Shown piece after piece: positions 22,473-33,180 of a stretch of DNA of 64,000 nucleotides. A program made the translations under genes and the position numbers. The first letter of the stretch is position 1, and each line of letters opens with the position of its first letter. The stretch covers positions 817,672,317-817,736,316 of the forward strand of contig NC_090445.1 of assembly GCF_031143425.1 (NCBI RefSeq). The letters run 5' to 3'. The notes under the pieces were generated by a model, which saw only the letters and a program-made list of their open reading frames with translations, searched no databases and was not told the origin of the DNA. The stretch comes from Pleurodeles waltl (Eukaryota > Chordata > Amphibia > Caudata > Salamandridae).

Positions 22473-22978
22473 GGGGTGGTGTGGGTGATTTGTGGGTTGG
22501 TGTGTGTTGTGATGTGTGGGGTGATATTTAGTGGTGTGTTGTGTGAGGTGCGTGGATGTTATGTGGGTGATGGTGTTGAGTGCCTGTGGATGCTTGTTTG
22601 TAGATTGTGGTGTCTCTCTCTGGCCTTCTTTCAAAAATTTTGGTAGTAGGGGTTTGTGGGTGATGTGGGTGTGTGTTTAATATTGTATTGGGTGTGGGGG
22701 AGTGGTGTTTGTATGTGTATCAGGTATGTGTATTTGGAATTGTCCAATGTGGATGTGTTTTGTAAGAGTGTGTGTATTTTGAGCGCGGCGGTGTGTACTG
22801 CCAATGGAATACCGCGGTTGAAAGACCGCCGCGTGGATTCGTGAGTCGTGATGGTGTGGGCGTATTTCTGTTGGCGTGACGGTGGAGGTTTTGTTTTCGC
22901 CAGTTTATCACTGACCTTTGGTGTGGCGGACTTGTGTGGGTGTCTAAATTTTGCCGGATTCCAAGCTATGGGTCATAA
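22473..22978. other. Harbinger right subterminal region
   Basis: GT-rich, then GC-rich with GCGG/CCGC inverted pairs (22780-22835). It matches about 43750-44225 of the second copy. The last about 95 bp of the second copy, including the full right inverted repeat, are missing here. Confidence 0.65.
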
Positions 22979-22981
22979 TAG

Positions 22982-24240
22982 CGTGTGCCTCCCAAAATAA
23001 ACTACCATTTCATACCACCTGATTACATCGTTCCCGAAACACCACAAGAGGAGGAAGATAATGATTGGTCAGAATCAAGTGTGTTTGCTGACCAAATTCT
23101 GAGTTTGAGCAAGAACTCTACTTCCCAGACTAAGTATGCCAGTGCCACCATAGAAGTTTTGAATTATTTCTTGTTGAACTTCTTTCTTTCTTTATCTGCA
23201 AAAAACAAAATTGCAAAAGGAACATTATGTTTCTGTCGGATTTATGCTGCCCCACCATTGTTTAGTCACATATTATATGGTTGGATTGGAGTTGGACACG
23301 TGTGCAGCGAAGAAGCCCCCTCATTCCCTTCAGGACATTGGAGGTGATGCCTGCCTCCTTCACATGCCATTGCCTATCCTTTTTTTTACATTACCTAGCA
23401 GAGCTGCCCCAGAAGATCAATGAATAAAAGACTGCCAGTACCAATGCCAAATTCCTACTTGCTACCATCAAAGAGGAGATATTATTTTGTTCAACCACGG
23501 TGCTTGAATTGGAAGAGGTAACTACTAACTATTGCACCAATGAGTGGGGATATATAAGTGATTGTAAGTGATTATTGATTATGTATGTGGTGGCTGACGG
23601 TGAGGGAGGGAGTTCAAAACATTTGTAAACTTGATTCTGATGACTTGCAATGATTGGGAGTTGATGGGTGATATATTTTCCTGCAGTGATTGGTCTTTCA
23701 AACTTAGTGAAATTTACTTGGAGGGTCCACTCCTTTTGTCTGGTTCCTCAGACCAGACCAGTTACTTTCGTTATCAAACACACATCTACACAAAATACTC
23801 AATTTCTGTTTCTCTATTTGTTCTTCAACAGCAGTGTACTACACAGGTCTTCCTCACGCAGTTTGGGACTGGGACAGAGTTATTCAGAATCAGGAGGAGG
23901 AAGATGGAAGGGCTCAGGGAGGTACTACCTCAACAGCTAGAAGGAGAAAGTTATCAACGTCAACGAGAAACCATGATGATGGTGAAGCATCTAAGGCCTA
24001 GTACTCACTCATCTCTTTGGAAAGGAGAGAGGTGCTTTGATTTAGGAAATGCTGCTAAGTGTGTATTTGCTGCATTGCTAGCTCAAACGTTCAACTCCTC
24101 TTATGTTCTTGCTATGCCTCTGAGTCTTCTTGGTATACTCCTGACTCCTCATGAAGCTTACCTTGCTTCCTTTTGTCCTCTTTACTCTGTAATACAGTAA
24201 CTGCTTTTCTCAATATGCAGGCCTTCCCCTAGTCGTCTCC
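22982..24240 (+). other. Unassigned sequence with open plus-strand frames
   Basis: Frames 22985-23347 (120 codons, Glu/Ser-rich start, PETPQEEEDNDWSE) and 23631-24200 (189 codons, Arg-rich middle) have no domain I recognise. The first begins right at the Harbinger border and could continue the interrupted ERV, but I see no RT motifs. Either a decayed unidentified element or chance frames. Confidence 0.3.
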
Positions 24241-24555
24241 TGCACAAATAAGACTTGGTGAAAGCTCAAGACTCCAGCTTACCTACCAGATAGGTTCAGC
24301 CAGGCACCCAAGAGGGATGGACTTTCGAAGAATAATGGAGATGTACTGCCCAATTTGCCAACACGGTATCATTTTCCTTTTAACATTCATACTTTTTAGT
24401 ACTGGGTGGGTTAACTTCGATCCTCCATCATTTGTATTTTTCAAACCTACAAGACATAACATTTAGAGAAATACTATCTTTGGGGCAGAAGTACTGTTTG
24501 CAATGCAATGCAAGTATTTAACTGAACTGTGTGATACTTATCCCTTCAATGTTAA

Positions 24556-27500
24556 CCCCTTCGCTGCCAGGTCCTTCCCCCTCAGGTGCCAGGCCTTTTT
24601 TGACTATTGGGGCAGTTCGTGCTTAGGCCCTCATAAATTTTTGTCCACATAAGCTACTCATGCCAAATTTGCGTCCTTTTTTTCCAACAGCCTAGGGATT
24701 CTATAGGTACACAGAGTTTGTGGGTTCCCTTGGAAAAGACCAAGAAATTAGCCAAAATACATGGATATTTTTGTTTTTTTAACAAGAAATGGGAAAAAAG
24801 GGCTGCAGAAGAAGAGTTGTGGTTTTTCCCCTGAAAATAGCATCAACAAAGGGTTTGTGGTGCTAAAATCACCATCTTCCCAACTTTCAGGAACAGGCAG
24901 ACTTGAATCAGAAGACCACAATTTTCAACACAAACTTGGCCTTTTACTGGAACATACCCCATTTTTACTATATTTTGTGCTTTTAGCCTCCTTCCAGTTA
25001 GTGACAGGAATGGGTGTGAACTCAATGCTGGATCCCAGAAAGCTAAACATTTCTGAAAACTAGATAAAATTCTGAATTCAGCAAGGGGTAATTGTGTAGA
25101 TCCTACAAGGTTTTCCTACAGAAAATAACAGCTGAAATAAAAAAATATTGAAATTAAGGTGAAAAAAACAGCTATTTATCTCCACATTTTACTCTGTAAC
25201 TTTTTTTCTGCGATGTCAGATTTTTTAAAGCAATATGCCATTACGTCTGCTGGACTCTTCTGGTTGCGGGGATATAGGGGGCTTGTAGGTTCATCAAGAA
25301 CCCTAGGTACCCAAAGCCAATAAATGAGCTGCACCTTGCAATGGGTTTTCATTGGATATCAGGTATACAACAATTCATTTGCTGAAATATAAAATGTGAA
25401 AAATAGTATCAAGAAAGCCTTTGCATTTCCAAAATGGGCATAAGATAAGGTGCTGGGAAGTAGTGATTATTTTCAGATCTCTGAATTGCGGGGTCCCCAT
25501 ATTAGCATGTGAATTACAGTGCATTTCTCAAATAGTTGTCTTTTTTGCACACTGTCTTACACTTGGAAGGAAAACATGTGGAGAAAGACAAGGGGCAATA
25601 ACACGTGTTCTTCTATTCTGTGTTTCCCCAAGTCTCCTGATAAAAATGGCACCTCACTGGTGTGGGTAGGCCTAGTGCCTGCGACAGAAAATGCAACATG
25701 GACACATCACATTTTTGCATTGAAATCTGACGTGCTTTTTGCAAAGTGCCTAACACTTTTTCCTCACATTTTGGTGATAGAAAGTTCTATAATCTAAGAG
25801 CAGCCACACATTTCATTACTCCAAGTCTCCCAATAAAAATGGTACCTCACTTGTGAGGGTAGGCCTAGCTCCTGCGACATGAAATGTCCCAAAACACAAC
25901 GTGGACAAATCACATTTTCCCAAAGAAAACAGAGCTGTTTTTTGCAAAGTGTCTAGCTGTGGTTTGGCCTCTAGCTCAGCTAGCACCAAGGGAAACCTAC
26001 CAAACCTGTGCATTTTTTAAAACTAGACACCTAGGGGAATCCAGGATGGGGTGACTTGTGGGACTCTCACCAGGTTCCGTTTCCCAGAATCCTTTGCAAA
26101 TCTCAAAATTTGGCCCAAAAAATACTTTTTCCTCACATTTCGGTGACAGAAAGTTCTGGAATCTTAGAGGAGCCACAAATTTTCTTCCACCCAGCGTTCC
26201 CCCAAGTCTCTGGATAAAAATGGTACCTCACTTGTGTTGGTAGACCTAAGACCCGCATCAGGAAATGCCTCAAAACACAATGTGGACACATCACATATTT
26301 CCCCCAAAAAACAGAGCTGTTTTTTCCAAAGTGCCTAGCTGTGGATTTTAGCCTCTTGCTCAGCCGCCACCTAGGAAAACCTACCACAACTGTGCATTTT
26401 TGAAAACTAGACACCTAGGGGAATCCAGGATGGGCTGCCGTATGGGGCTCTCATCAGGTTCTGTTACCCAGAATCCTTTGCAAACCTAAAATATTTGACA
26501 AAATAAAACGCTTTTTCCTCACATTTTGGTGATAGAAAGTTCTGTAATGTAAGAGGAGCCACACATTTCCTTCCACCCAGCATCCCCCAAGTCTCCTAAT
26601 AAAAATGGTACCTCACTTGTGAGGGTAGGCCTAGTGCCCGTGAAAGGAAATGCCCCAAAACAATATGTGGACACATCAAAATTATCAAATACAAAACAAC
26701 GTTTTTTTGCGGGGGCACCTACGTTTTTGTTCCTGGGCTCAGCAGCCATATAGGGAAACCTACCAAACCCAAACATTTCTGAAAACTAGACACCCGAGAG
26801 GGTCCAGGGAGGTGTCTTAACCAGAATCCTCAGCAAACCTCAAATATTGCTAAAAATACAAATTTTTCACCCATTTCTGTGTGGGATCACCGCACCAGGG
26901 CAAATTTCCTACCACCCAACGTTCCCCTCAGCCTCCGGGTAAAAACAATACCTCACTTGTGTAGGTGGGCCAAGTGCCTGTGACAGGGAAGAGCCAAAAA
27001 CATGTTGAAATTGAGGGGGAATCAAAGCGGGTCTAAAAGGGCAGTTTGAAAAAAAAAAATTTAGGCTGACAAGTGGGGCAGAACTTTTAGCAGTATAGAT
27101 GCAACAATGCTGGGTGGTAGGAATTTTGTGCATTCCTGCAGATTCTGGAAGGTTCCATCACAAAAATGTGGGAGAAATATTTGATTTCCAGCAAAGTTGG
27201 AGGTTTGCAGGGCATTGTGGGTAAGAAAATGGTGCGGGGAGCATGAGAAGCACACCACCCTGGACTCACCCAGATGTTTAGTTTTCGGATGTGTCTATGT
27301 CTTGTGGATTTTTCTACATCGAAGTGTCCCAAAGTCCAAAAAGTGCAGCTCTCACCATTCCAAGTTGGCTGATTCTGAGAGTTAAACAAGCTCTCATGGC
27401 CCGATGTAAAACCAACACCCAAAATAATCAAATGTCCTTTTGCTTGCCATGGGATAATATGTTTTAGTGTGCAGGGAAGCGCTAAAAGACTGCTACCCCC

Positions 27501-27560
27501 TTCATTTGGGGTGGGGACATAACCATGCCCATACTGGTTGGTAGCCACCACCCCACTTGT
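24556..27560. repeat. Diverged tandem repeat block, unit about 345-385 bp
   Basis: Starts with an AACCCCTTCGCTGCCAG-type end at about 24556. From 25400 a module recurs: CACATTTYGGTGAYAGAAAGTTCT at about 25766, 26136 and 26520, each followed by ACCTCACTTGTG and AACTAGACACCTAGGGGAA, and a more diverged copy near 26866. No protein. Typical of an amphibian interspersed repeat that carries internal tandem units. Confidence 0.75.
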
Positions 27561-28190
27561 TTTTTTTTTTATTCCCTGGCATCTAGTAGGCTTTCTGCCC
27601 CCTGGGGAGTGGATCGGGGGTAATTGCCCCATCTACCCACTGATGGGCAGAACAACTTTGACCCCATTTATTTGGGGTGGGGGTATGGTCATACCCCCAC
27701 CCTCTTTTTTTTAAAACAAAATCTTCCCTGGGCTCTGGTGGGCTTTCTGCCCCGCTTGGGGCAGATGGGCCTTCCAAAAAGAGGTGGGCAGATATGACCA
27801 ACAGTAATATGCCTCCATGGGAAGCAACCCTTGCCCAGGAGGCTGCCCCCCCAAACAAAACACACACATATACACACACAACAATCCCTGGTGCCTCAGT
27901 GGTTTCTGTCCCCCCGGGGGCAGATCAGCCTAATAGAAATAGGCCGATCTGCCCCCCATGGGGGGCAGAAATGGCCTAAAATAAACCCCCCCCCCCCAGG
28001 GGAGCGACCCTTGCCAAAGGGGTCGCTCCCCGTGTGTGAAATTGGCGCAAAAAAAAATCCCTGTTGCCTAGTGGTTTCTGCCCCCCTTGGGGGAAGATCT
28101 GCCTAATAAAAATAGGCCAATCTGCCCTGACGTGGGGCATAAATGGCCTAAAATAAATTTGCCCCCCAAGGGAACGACCCTTTCCAGGAC
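27561..28190. repeat. Tandem block with TTTCTGCCCCC modules
   Basis: The module (TCTGCCCCC...GGGGGCAGA, AAATGGCCTAAAATAAA, GGGGAGCGACCCTTGCCA) recurs with a spacing of about 170-190 bp (27888 and 28060 are the clearest). Each holds small hairpins such as GGGGAGCGACCC...GGGTCGCTCCCC at about 27998-28030. A CA repeat lies at about 27860-27883. It is continuous with the block before it. Confidence 0.75.
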
Positions 28191-28397
28191 CACCATCAGC
28201 GGGTATTCGGCCTGGATGTTCTCCAGCCTCTGCCACCACAGACAGGCCGTTATCTCCTGCCTGGTTGGTGGTCTACCAGCAGGAGTCGCTGTACAGAGAA
28301 CAACAAAAATAAAAAAGTCAAATTGTAAACAATGATCTAAACAAACACTTCTTCAAAAGTAGGTAGTGGCTGGCACAGTAGCACTACATTGTGGGCC
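28191..28397. other. No clear gene
   Basis: The minus strand at about 28187-28290 has a short coding-like frame (ITACLWWQRLENIQAEYP) preceded by a CTCTGTACAG acceptor-like site. Too short to assign; it may be a scrap of another transposon gene. Confidence 0.25.
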
Positions 28398-28405
28398 CCT
28401 TGGGA

Positions 28406-28570
28406 CAGGGTTCTGTAAAATCGGTCCTGGAGAGCCGGGTCCATGCCAGGTTTTTAGCATATCCACATTTAGAAAAAAAGATGTTTCAGAAATCTACATT
28501 TTTCTAAATGTGGATATGCTAAAAACCTGGCATGGACCCGGCTCTCCAGGACCGACTTTGCAGAACCCTG
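28406..28570. mobile_element. hAT-like foldback MITE with 8-bp target duplication
   Basis: A near-perfect inverted repeat: arms 28406-28476 and 28500-28570 with about two mismatches and a 23-bp loop. Ends are CAGGGTTCTG...CAGAACCCTG, and CAGGG ends are common in hAT elements. It is flanked by CCTTGGGA at 28398-28405 and 28571-28578, an exact 8-bp duplication, which is the hAT length. Confidence 0.9.
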
Positions 28571-28578
28571 CCTTGGGA

Positions 28579-29636
28579 CATTCAAATTTGATGTGATTAT
28601 GATAAGGAGAGTCACAGGGCCAATTGTATTTATTTACCCACACATGCCTCACGTAAAAAGCAATGACTGTCTGGTAGAAAAGAATGAAGGCAGACTAACA
28701 CCAGATTTTAAAAAAACTGTGATTTCATTTTTTTTCTTTTAAAGGCTTTTCTAGCAACTAAACATATACTTCTAGTGGAAAAATAAAAATTAATTACCTC
28801 TCATTTATGAGTAAGGCATTAACCACTATGGAGTACAAGTTGTTGTGCCAAATTAATGGAGAAATGCTTGCCAGTACTTCAAGTACTTTGCTACTACCTG
28901 CATCTAGGGTGCCTGTAGTTGACAATTATATAACTTTAGTTCCAGTGTCCCTGCTCTTCCCCAAATGCCTTTCACGTTTTTACCCTGACTCCAAAGAGGC
29001 AGATGAATAAATAAGATACATTGCACATGTCATGTTTAAAATGGAAATATATTTATTCTGTCTGCCGTAAGTAGACAGTGGGGAAAACGATGGACTGCAC
29101 TACAGGGAAATTAAAGAGCTATATTGATTGTATTTGCCACATTCGTCACAGAGTATCCCTTACACCAAACTTGAAATCAAATTAGGCACTTACTAGTCCC
29201 ACTTAACTCACTGGCCTCACCCTCCACTGCAAATTATTTCCAACACATTAATTCGCTGAGTAGTAAGGAAAGGATATTTGACTTACTCTACTGTACTGCA
29301 GAGTAAGGCAGAGGGATGAGGCAGGTAGGAAGACCTTTTGCTATAGAATAGAGGGATGTCACTGATCATCAATTTGTCATGAGTCTAAGCTTTCTGCCTA
29401 TTCAGTCACTGTATAGAAAAAAGTCTAAAGGGAAAATTCTGAACAGGTGTAAAATTATTCTGTTATGTGAAACCATAAAATATATATTGTAACACTTCAC
29501 ATAGCAATAAAAATGCAGCACATGCAAGGATGGATTTTCCGATTTGTTTGGCAGGCTGGGACAAAAGAACCTAGGAAAGAATGAAAGAGTGAAGTACTAA
29601 GAGGTGACTGAGTGGGTGAAGGGAAAACAACATACC
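28579..29636. other. No gene seen
   Basis: AT-rich sequence without recognisable frames or repeats. Confidence 0.5.
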
Positions 29637-29639
29637 TAG

Positions 29640-30095
29640 GCCCTCATTACAACCTTGGCGGGTGGCTGAATCCGCCCGCCAAGGTTGGACCGCCGGGTGA
29701 CCACCAATGAGATCCCCACTGGGCCGGCGGGCGGAAACCTGGGGATCTCGGGCGCAACACAGGAGCCGGCTCCAAATGGAGCCGGTGGTGTTGTGGCTGT
29801 GCGACGGGTGCAGTTGCACCCGTCGCGGTTTTCACTGTCTGCTGTGCAGACAGTGAAAAGCTGCACGGGGCCCCCAGGGGCCCAGTGACTCCCCTTTCCG
29901 CCAGCCTTTTCTTGGCAGTACTTACTGCCATGAAAAGGCTGGTGGGAGGATTACTCCTGCCAGGACAAAAGTGGCGGAAAACCACCGGTCCCGACGATGC
30001 AACCGTGGCGATTCCGCCACGGTCATAATCCCCCATGGAAGCACCGCCAGCCTGTTGGCGGTGCTTCCTACAAAACAGGGTTGTAATGACCCCCC
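29640..30095. mobile_element. Harbinger-type MITE with TAG duplication
   Basis: Left end GCCCTCATTACAACC, right end (reverse complement) GGGGGGTCATTACAACCC. TAG at 29637-29639 and 30096-30098. Internal hairpins include 29898-29945. It shares a long internal block (GGAGCCGGCTCC, TGGAGCCGGTGGTGTTGTGG, GTGCGACGGGTGCAGTTGCA) with the MITE at 44961-45512, so both are one family. No coding capacity. Confidence 0.9.
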
Positions 30096-30098
30096 TAG

Positions 30099-31880
30099 TG
30101 TGTTCGATTTGCAATGAATTGAACACTTTGTAAATGCTGCATCAACTGAAGGAGGCACACATTGCACAGCTAACACTGCAGGCACGAATTGAACCATATT
30201 GCACTTCTTCGAGCAAGGGTGGTGAAATGCCATGGTAAGGGAAGGGATTAATGAATGATGATGATGAGTGGGATAAATATTTGCCTTGTTTATCCAATAC
30301 AGTGAGTCAAGGGATTAGAACCAATACAGTGAGTCAAGGGATTAGAATGCAAACGAAAATACCTCCAACTTTGAGCCATAGCTTTGATAACCATAAAACA
30401 CAAAGTAAGTGAAGTAGGTGAGCAGCATGCCCCTCTGCAGAAGAGCTCTCTTATTTATTCATTCAAGCAATTATTCAATCTTCCTTTCTTTCTTCCTACT
30501 ATATTCACCTATAGCCACCATGATTTAAGCCTTACTTTCTCTCATACAGTCTTTCACCAAAATTTACAATCCATTATCCATCCATTCAGTATCCAATATC
30601 TACCCTTTCTTTCAATAATCCTTTGACCCATCCATCCACTTACCCAATACTCACCCATGCAACCTTTCACCCCCCATGCACCCTTTCTCTTCACTCATTT
30701 CACCCATCCTTTCCATCCAGCCATCATTTTTACCATACGTTATGTGTGCTTTTGCTGAGTTGCAGCTAGAAGAGGCTATAAGTAACCCAGCCACCACTGT
30801 AGCTGTTAACGCGGGGGGTTCGCAATCACAACAACGCCCTTTTAGCTAGTGAGTAATAGTAATTGTCAATAAGCAAGCACTTACCACCCCCAGTCCCTGC
30901 CGCTGCTTCTCTCCCTGCTCCATCTGCCTCTGGTGGTCGGAGTGGCTCAAAAAAAACATTATACAGTTTTTAGATGCCAGGTACACCTCCCCTTATTTTT
31001 TTTAAATACAAAAGTGCAACCACAGTTGGTTAGCACTGCAGTATCTTCTATCAAAAAATCACTGTGGGCATTTTATTGGTTCACAGTCTTACCAAAGCCA
31101 GGTAGTCAAGCCAACCAAAAACTTTGAGGAATGGAGGGGCAGAGCTATAGCCTATGATGATGATGACTCAGCATCATTGAAGGGCAATGAGGGGGTGGAA
31201 TAAAAATGGTCAGTGAAAGACAGAAAAAGGATAATGCAGGGATAGGGAAATAATGATAATATTAAATATTAGGGCTTTGGTGCTGGTGGTTGGTGCCTCC
31301 CCTGCTCCTGCTGGACCCACCTCTGCGATGCTCCTCTTCTTGCCCTTGGGTGCTGATGTAAGGAATAAAGAAGATAAAAAAAAAGATTATTGCTATAGTT
31401 AATCTCCACAAAATTATTATATAACGGGTAACCGCAGTAACATTGTATTTAAATCAGATCGCCTATGGTACTAGAATGATCGACTGTCGTTAAGTTGGCT
31501 ATACTCCTGAAATTCATATTCCAAATTGCCTTAGCAAAAACTACATTTGGAACTAACGCATTGCAATGAATGTTATTTGATTCTAGTCTCATTTCTCAAC
31601 CCTGTTAATGGACCAACTCAGTCTCCTTTTTTGCAATGCATAGATACATATTAGTACTACATATGACAGTGAAATTGCTTAGGACTGTACAAGCTACGTA
31701 AAGAAAGTCACGGATAATATTAACTCACTAATATCACTAATTCTCTGACAGAAAGACAGAGGAGTCTGCCTTGCAGTGGCTTCTTAAATAATCAGCTGAA
31801 GCAAGCTCCTACGAGTACAATGATGTAGGGCCGAGCACCTGCCTAGCTCTAACTGGATCACATAATAAATAATATTCTTA
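30099..31880. other. No gene seen; minor tandem and pyrimidine-rich tracts
   Basis: A 27-bp direct duplication (30294-30320 and 30321-30347, CCAATACAGTGAGTCAAGGG unit). A C/T-rich tract with CATCCATT-like units runs from about 30445 to 30730. The rest shows no motif. If the ERV reading is right, pol should lie between 22.98 and 31.9 kb, and I cannot find it. Confidence 0.5.
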
Positions 31881-32764
31881 ATGCAAACTCTGAGCGTGAG
31901 CAGCATGCTTTTCGGGAAAAATCAGGTGTTTATTTCATTGGTGGGAAAAATGCCTCCTACAAGCTGCTGAAAGGCTGGTGTGGTACATGTTACCAGGGAG
32001 TAGCATTTCAAAATATGTATCATGTGGACAATATTGACAACCCTGTCTGGAAAGAGAACCTGAATTCCAGAGTTAGGAGAGGAGCTAGTACAGCAGAGAT
32101 TATAGGAGACATTTTTGGTGTCATAATTCCATCAGTTGGAGTGATCTTCAATGATATCAAGATTAGGAAGTTGTCAACGGATAGGTTACCTACTGACACA
32201 GCAGGTGCCATGTTATTAATGGACACAGAGATGGTTGCAATGAGATCAATAGTTTGGCAAAATTGTCTTACTCACAAAGGAAGGTGGTGTCCGTAAAGTT
32301 TTACATTTGCAACACTGTTGCACTTACATACCTGATAATAGTAAAGAGATAAGGAAGTTTATCTCAAACGTCACAAATCTGAAAAATTACCTCAAAGATT
32401 TGACAGCCACCGGTGTATGGGAAGCAAGAGGTAATGGTTTTTCAGCCACTGAAAAGTGGTTTAGAAACCTGGGAAAGTGAGTAGTTAGGATGATCTTCAG
32501 AGCCTTGTAGATTATGGCTTTGTGTGCTATATTTGGATTTGGATTATACAAGTTACACAAAATGTGGAAAAAGAAAAGAGCTCAGAGAAACAGGGAAGAG
32601 TAGAGATAGAAATGGAGACTAGTAGTGTGGAAAAAGAAAAGAGCTCAGAGAAACAGGGAAGAGTAGAGATAGAAATGGAGACTAGTAAAAGCGTGCATTA
32701 TTGGAACCTCAAGAAATTTGAGGATTACAGCACACCTTACCGGAAAAAGACACTGAATTTTTGA
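31881..32764 (+). pseudogene. Endogenous retrovirus env, C-terminal (transmembrane subunit) remnant
   Basis: Plus-strand frames, mainly 32015-32296, then stop-broken continuation to about 32500 and the last frame 32522-32764. The first has an ectodomain-like region with GVIIPSVGVIFNDIKIRKL and a heptad-like MLLMDTEMVAMRS helix, as in retroviral TM subunits. A hydrophobic stretch near 32500-32560 followed by a Lys/Arg/Glu-rich tail fits a membrane anchor and cytoplasmic tail. Stops and shifts interrupt it. Same strand as the gag and protease at 11.2-14.6 kb and upstream of a partner of the 10.7 kb LTR, so probably the same provirus. Surface subunit not found. Confidence 0.6.
32564..32689 (+). 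repeat. 63-bp in-frame duplication in env tail
   Basis: GTGGAAAAAGAAAAGAGCTC starts at 32564 and again at 32627; the two units are identical over about 60 bp. The 63-bp length keeps frame and doubles a charged 21-codon segment. Confidence 0.95.
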
Positions 32765-32833
32765 GTTGTCTCATTGGAATGAGAGTGCGCCCTTTTTGTG
32801 ATGGCATAGATTTCCATCAGAGAAGGGACTGCT

Positions 32834-32875
32834 GGAGTGTACATTTTAGTAAAGCTTTTAGTGACCCAGATGTCA
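32834..32875 (+). repeat. ERV 3' LTR, left piece
   Basis: Resembles 10681-10722. A purine-rich AGAGAAGGGA precedes it (about 32818-32828), as expected for a polypurine tract. It is cut by the transposon at 32876. Confidence 0.65.
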
Positions 32876-33180
32876 TAATCCTGGCCCCTTGATATACCTC
32901 CACAAAAAAATTGCTGTCCAGAGATTTTCATTTTATTATTTGTGTTTTTGTATCATTAGAGAAGTAATTTAGCTTGGGTAGACATTGCTAATCCAGGCTG
33001 ATATTTTCTGCACAACATTTTTTAAAATGGCGAATGTGTTGCAGTGATGATGTAATTTTTCAGGAACCATGAGACTTATATACTTAATTTTAGTGTCAAA
33101 ACATAGGTTTTGGGGGTCAAGTAGCATTATAGAGACAGAAAAAAACTCCTCAGAGAAACCCTTCCGCCATTTTCCAAAAT
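32876..33180 (+). repeat. Left terminal inverted repeat
   Basis: Pairs with 39060-39367. Well-matched blocks include GTCCAGAGATTTTCATTTT, ATCATTAGAGAAGTA, AGCTTGGGTAG and GGTTTTGGGGGTCAAGTAG. Confidence 0.9.

Larger units (their letters stand above)
14586..22978. mobile_element. Large PIF/Harbinger element with three genes
   Basis: Contains a HARBI1-type transposase (plus) and two Myb/SANT-like genes (minus). The left end TGGTGGTCATTACAACCC and subterminal sequence match the shorter element at 41621-44315, and the 3' subterminal part (22470-22978) matches its right side. A TAG at 14583-14585 and at 22979-22981 may be the 3-bp target duplication, though the right inverted repeat is short or truncated. 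The left third has three minisatellite arrays. It sits inside the ERV protease/pol region. Confidence 0.85.

Noticed and set aside
27583..28335. Gly/Pro-rich frames on both strands
   Set aside because: They come from the C-rich tandem modules and have no consistent frame.
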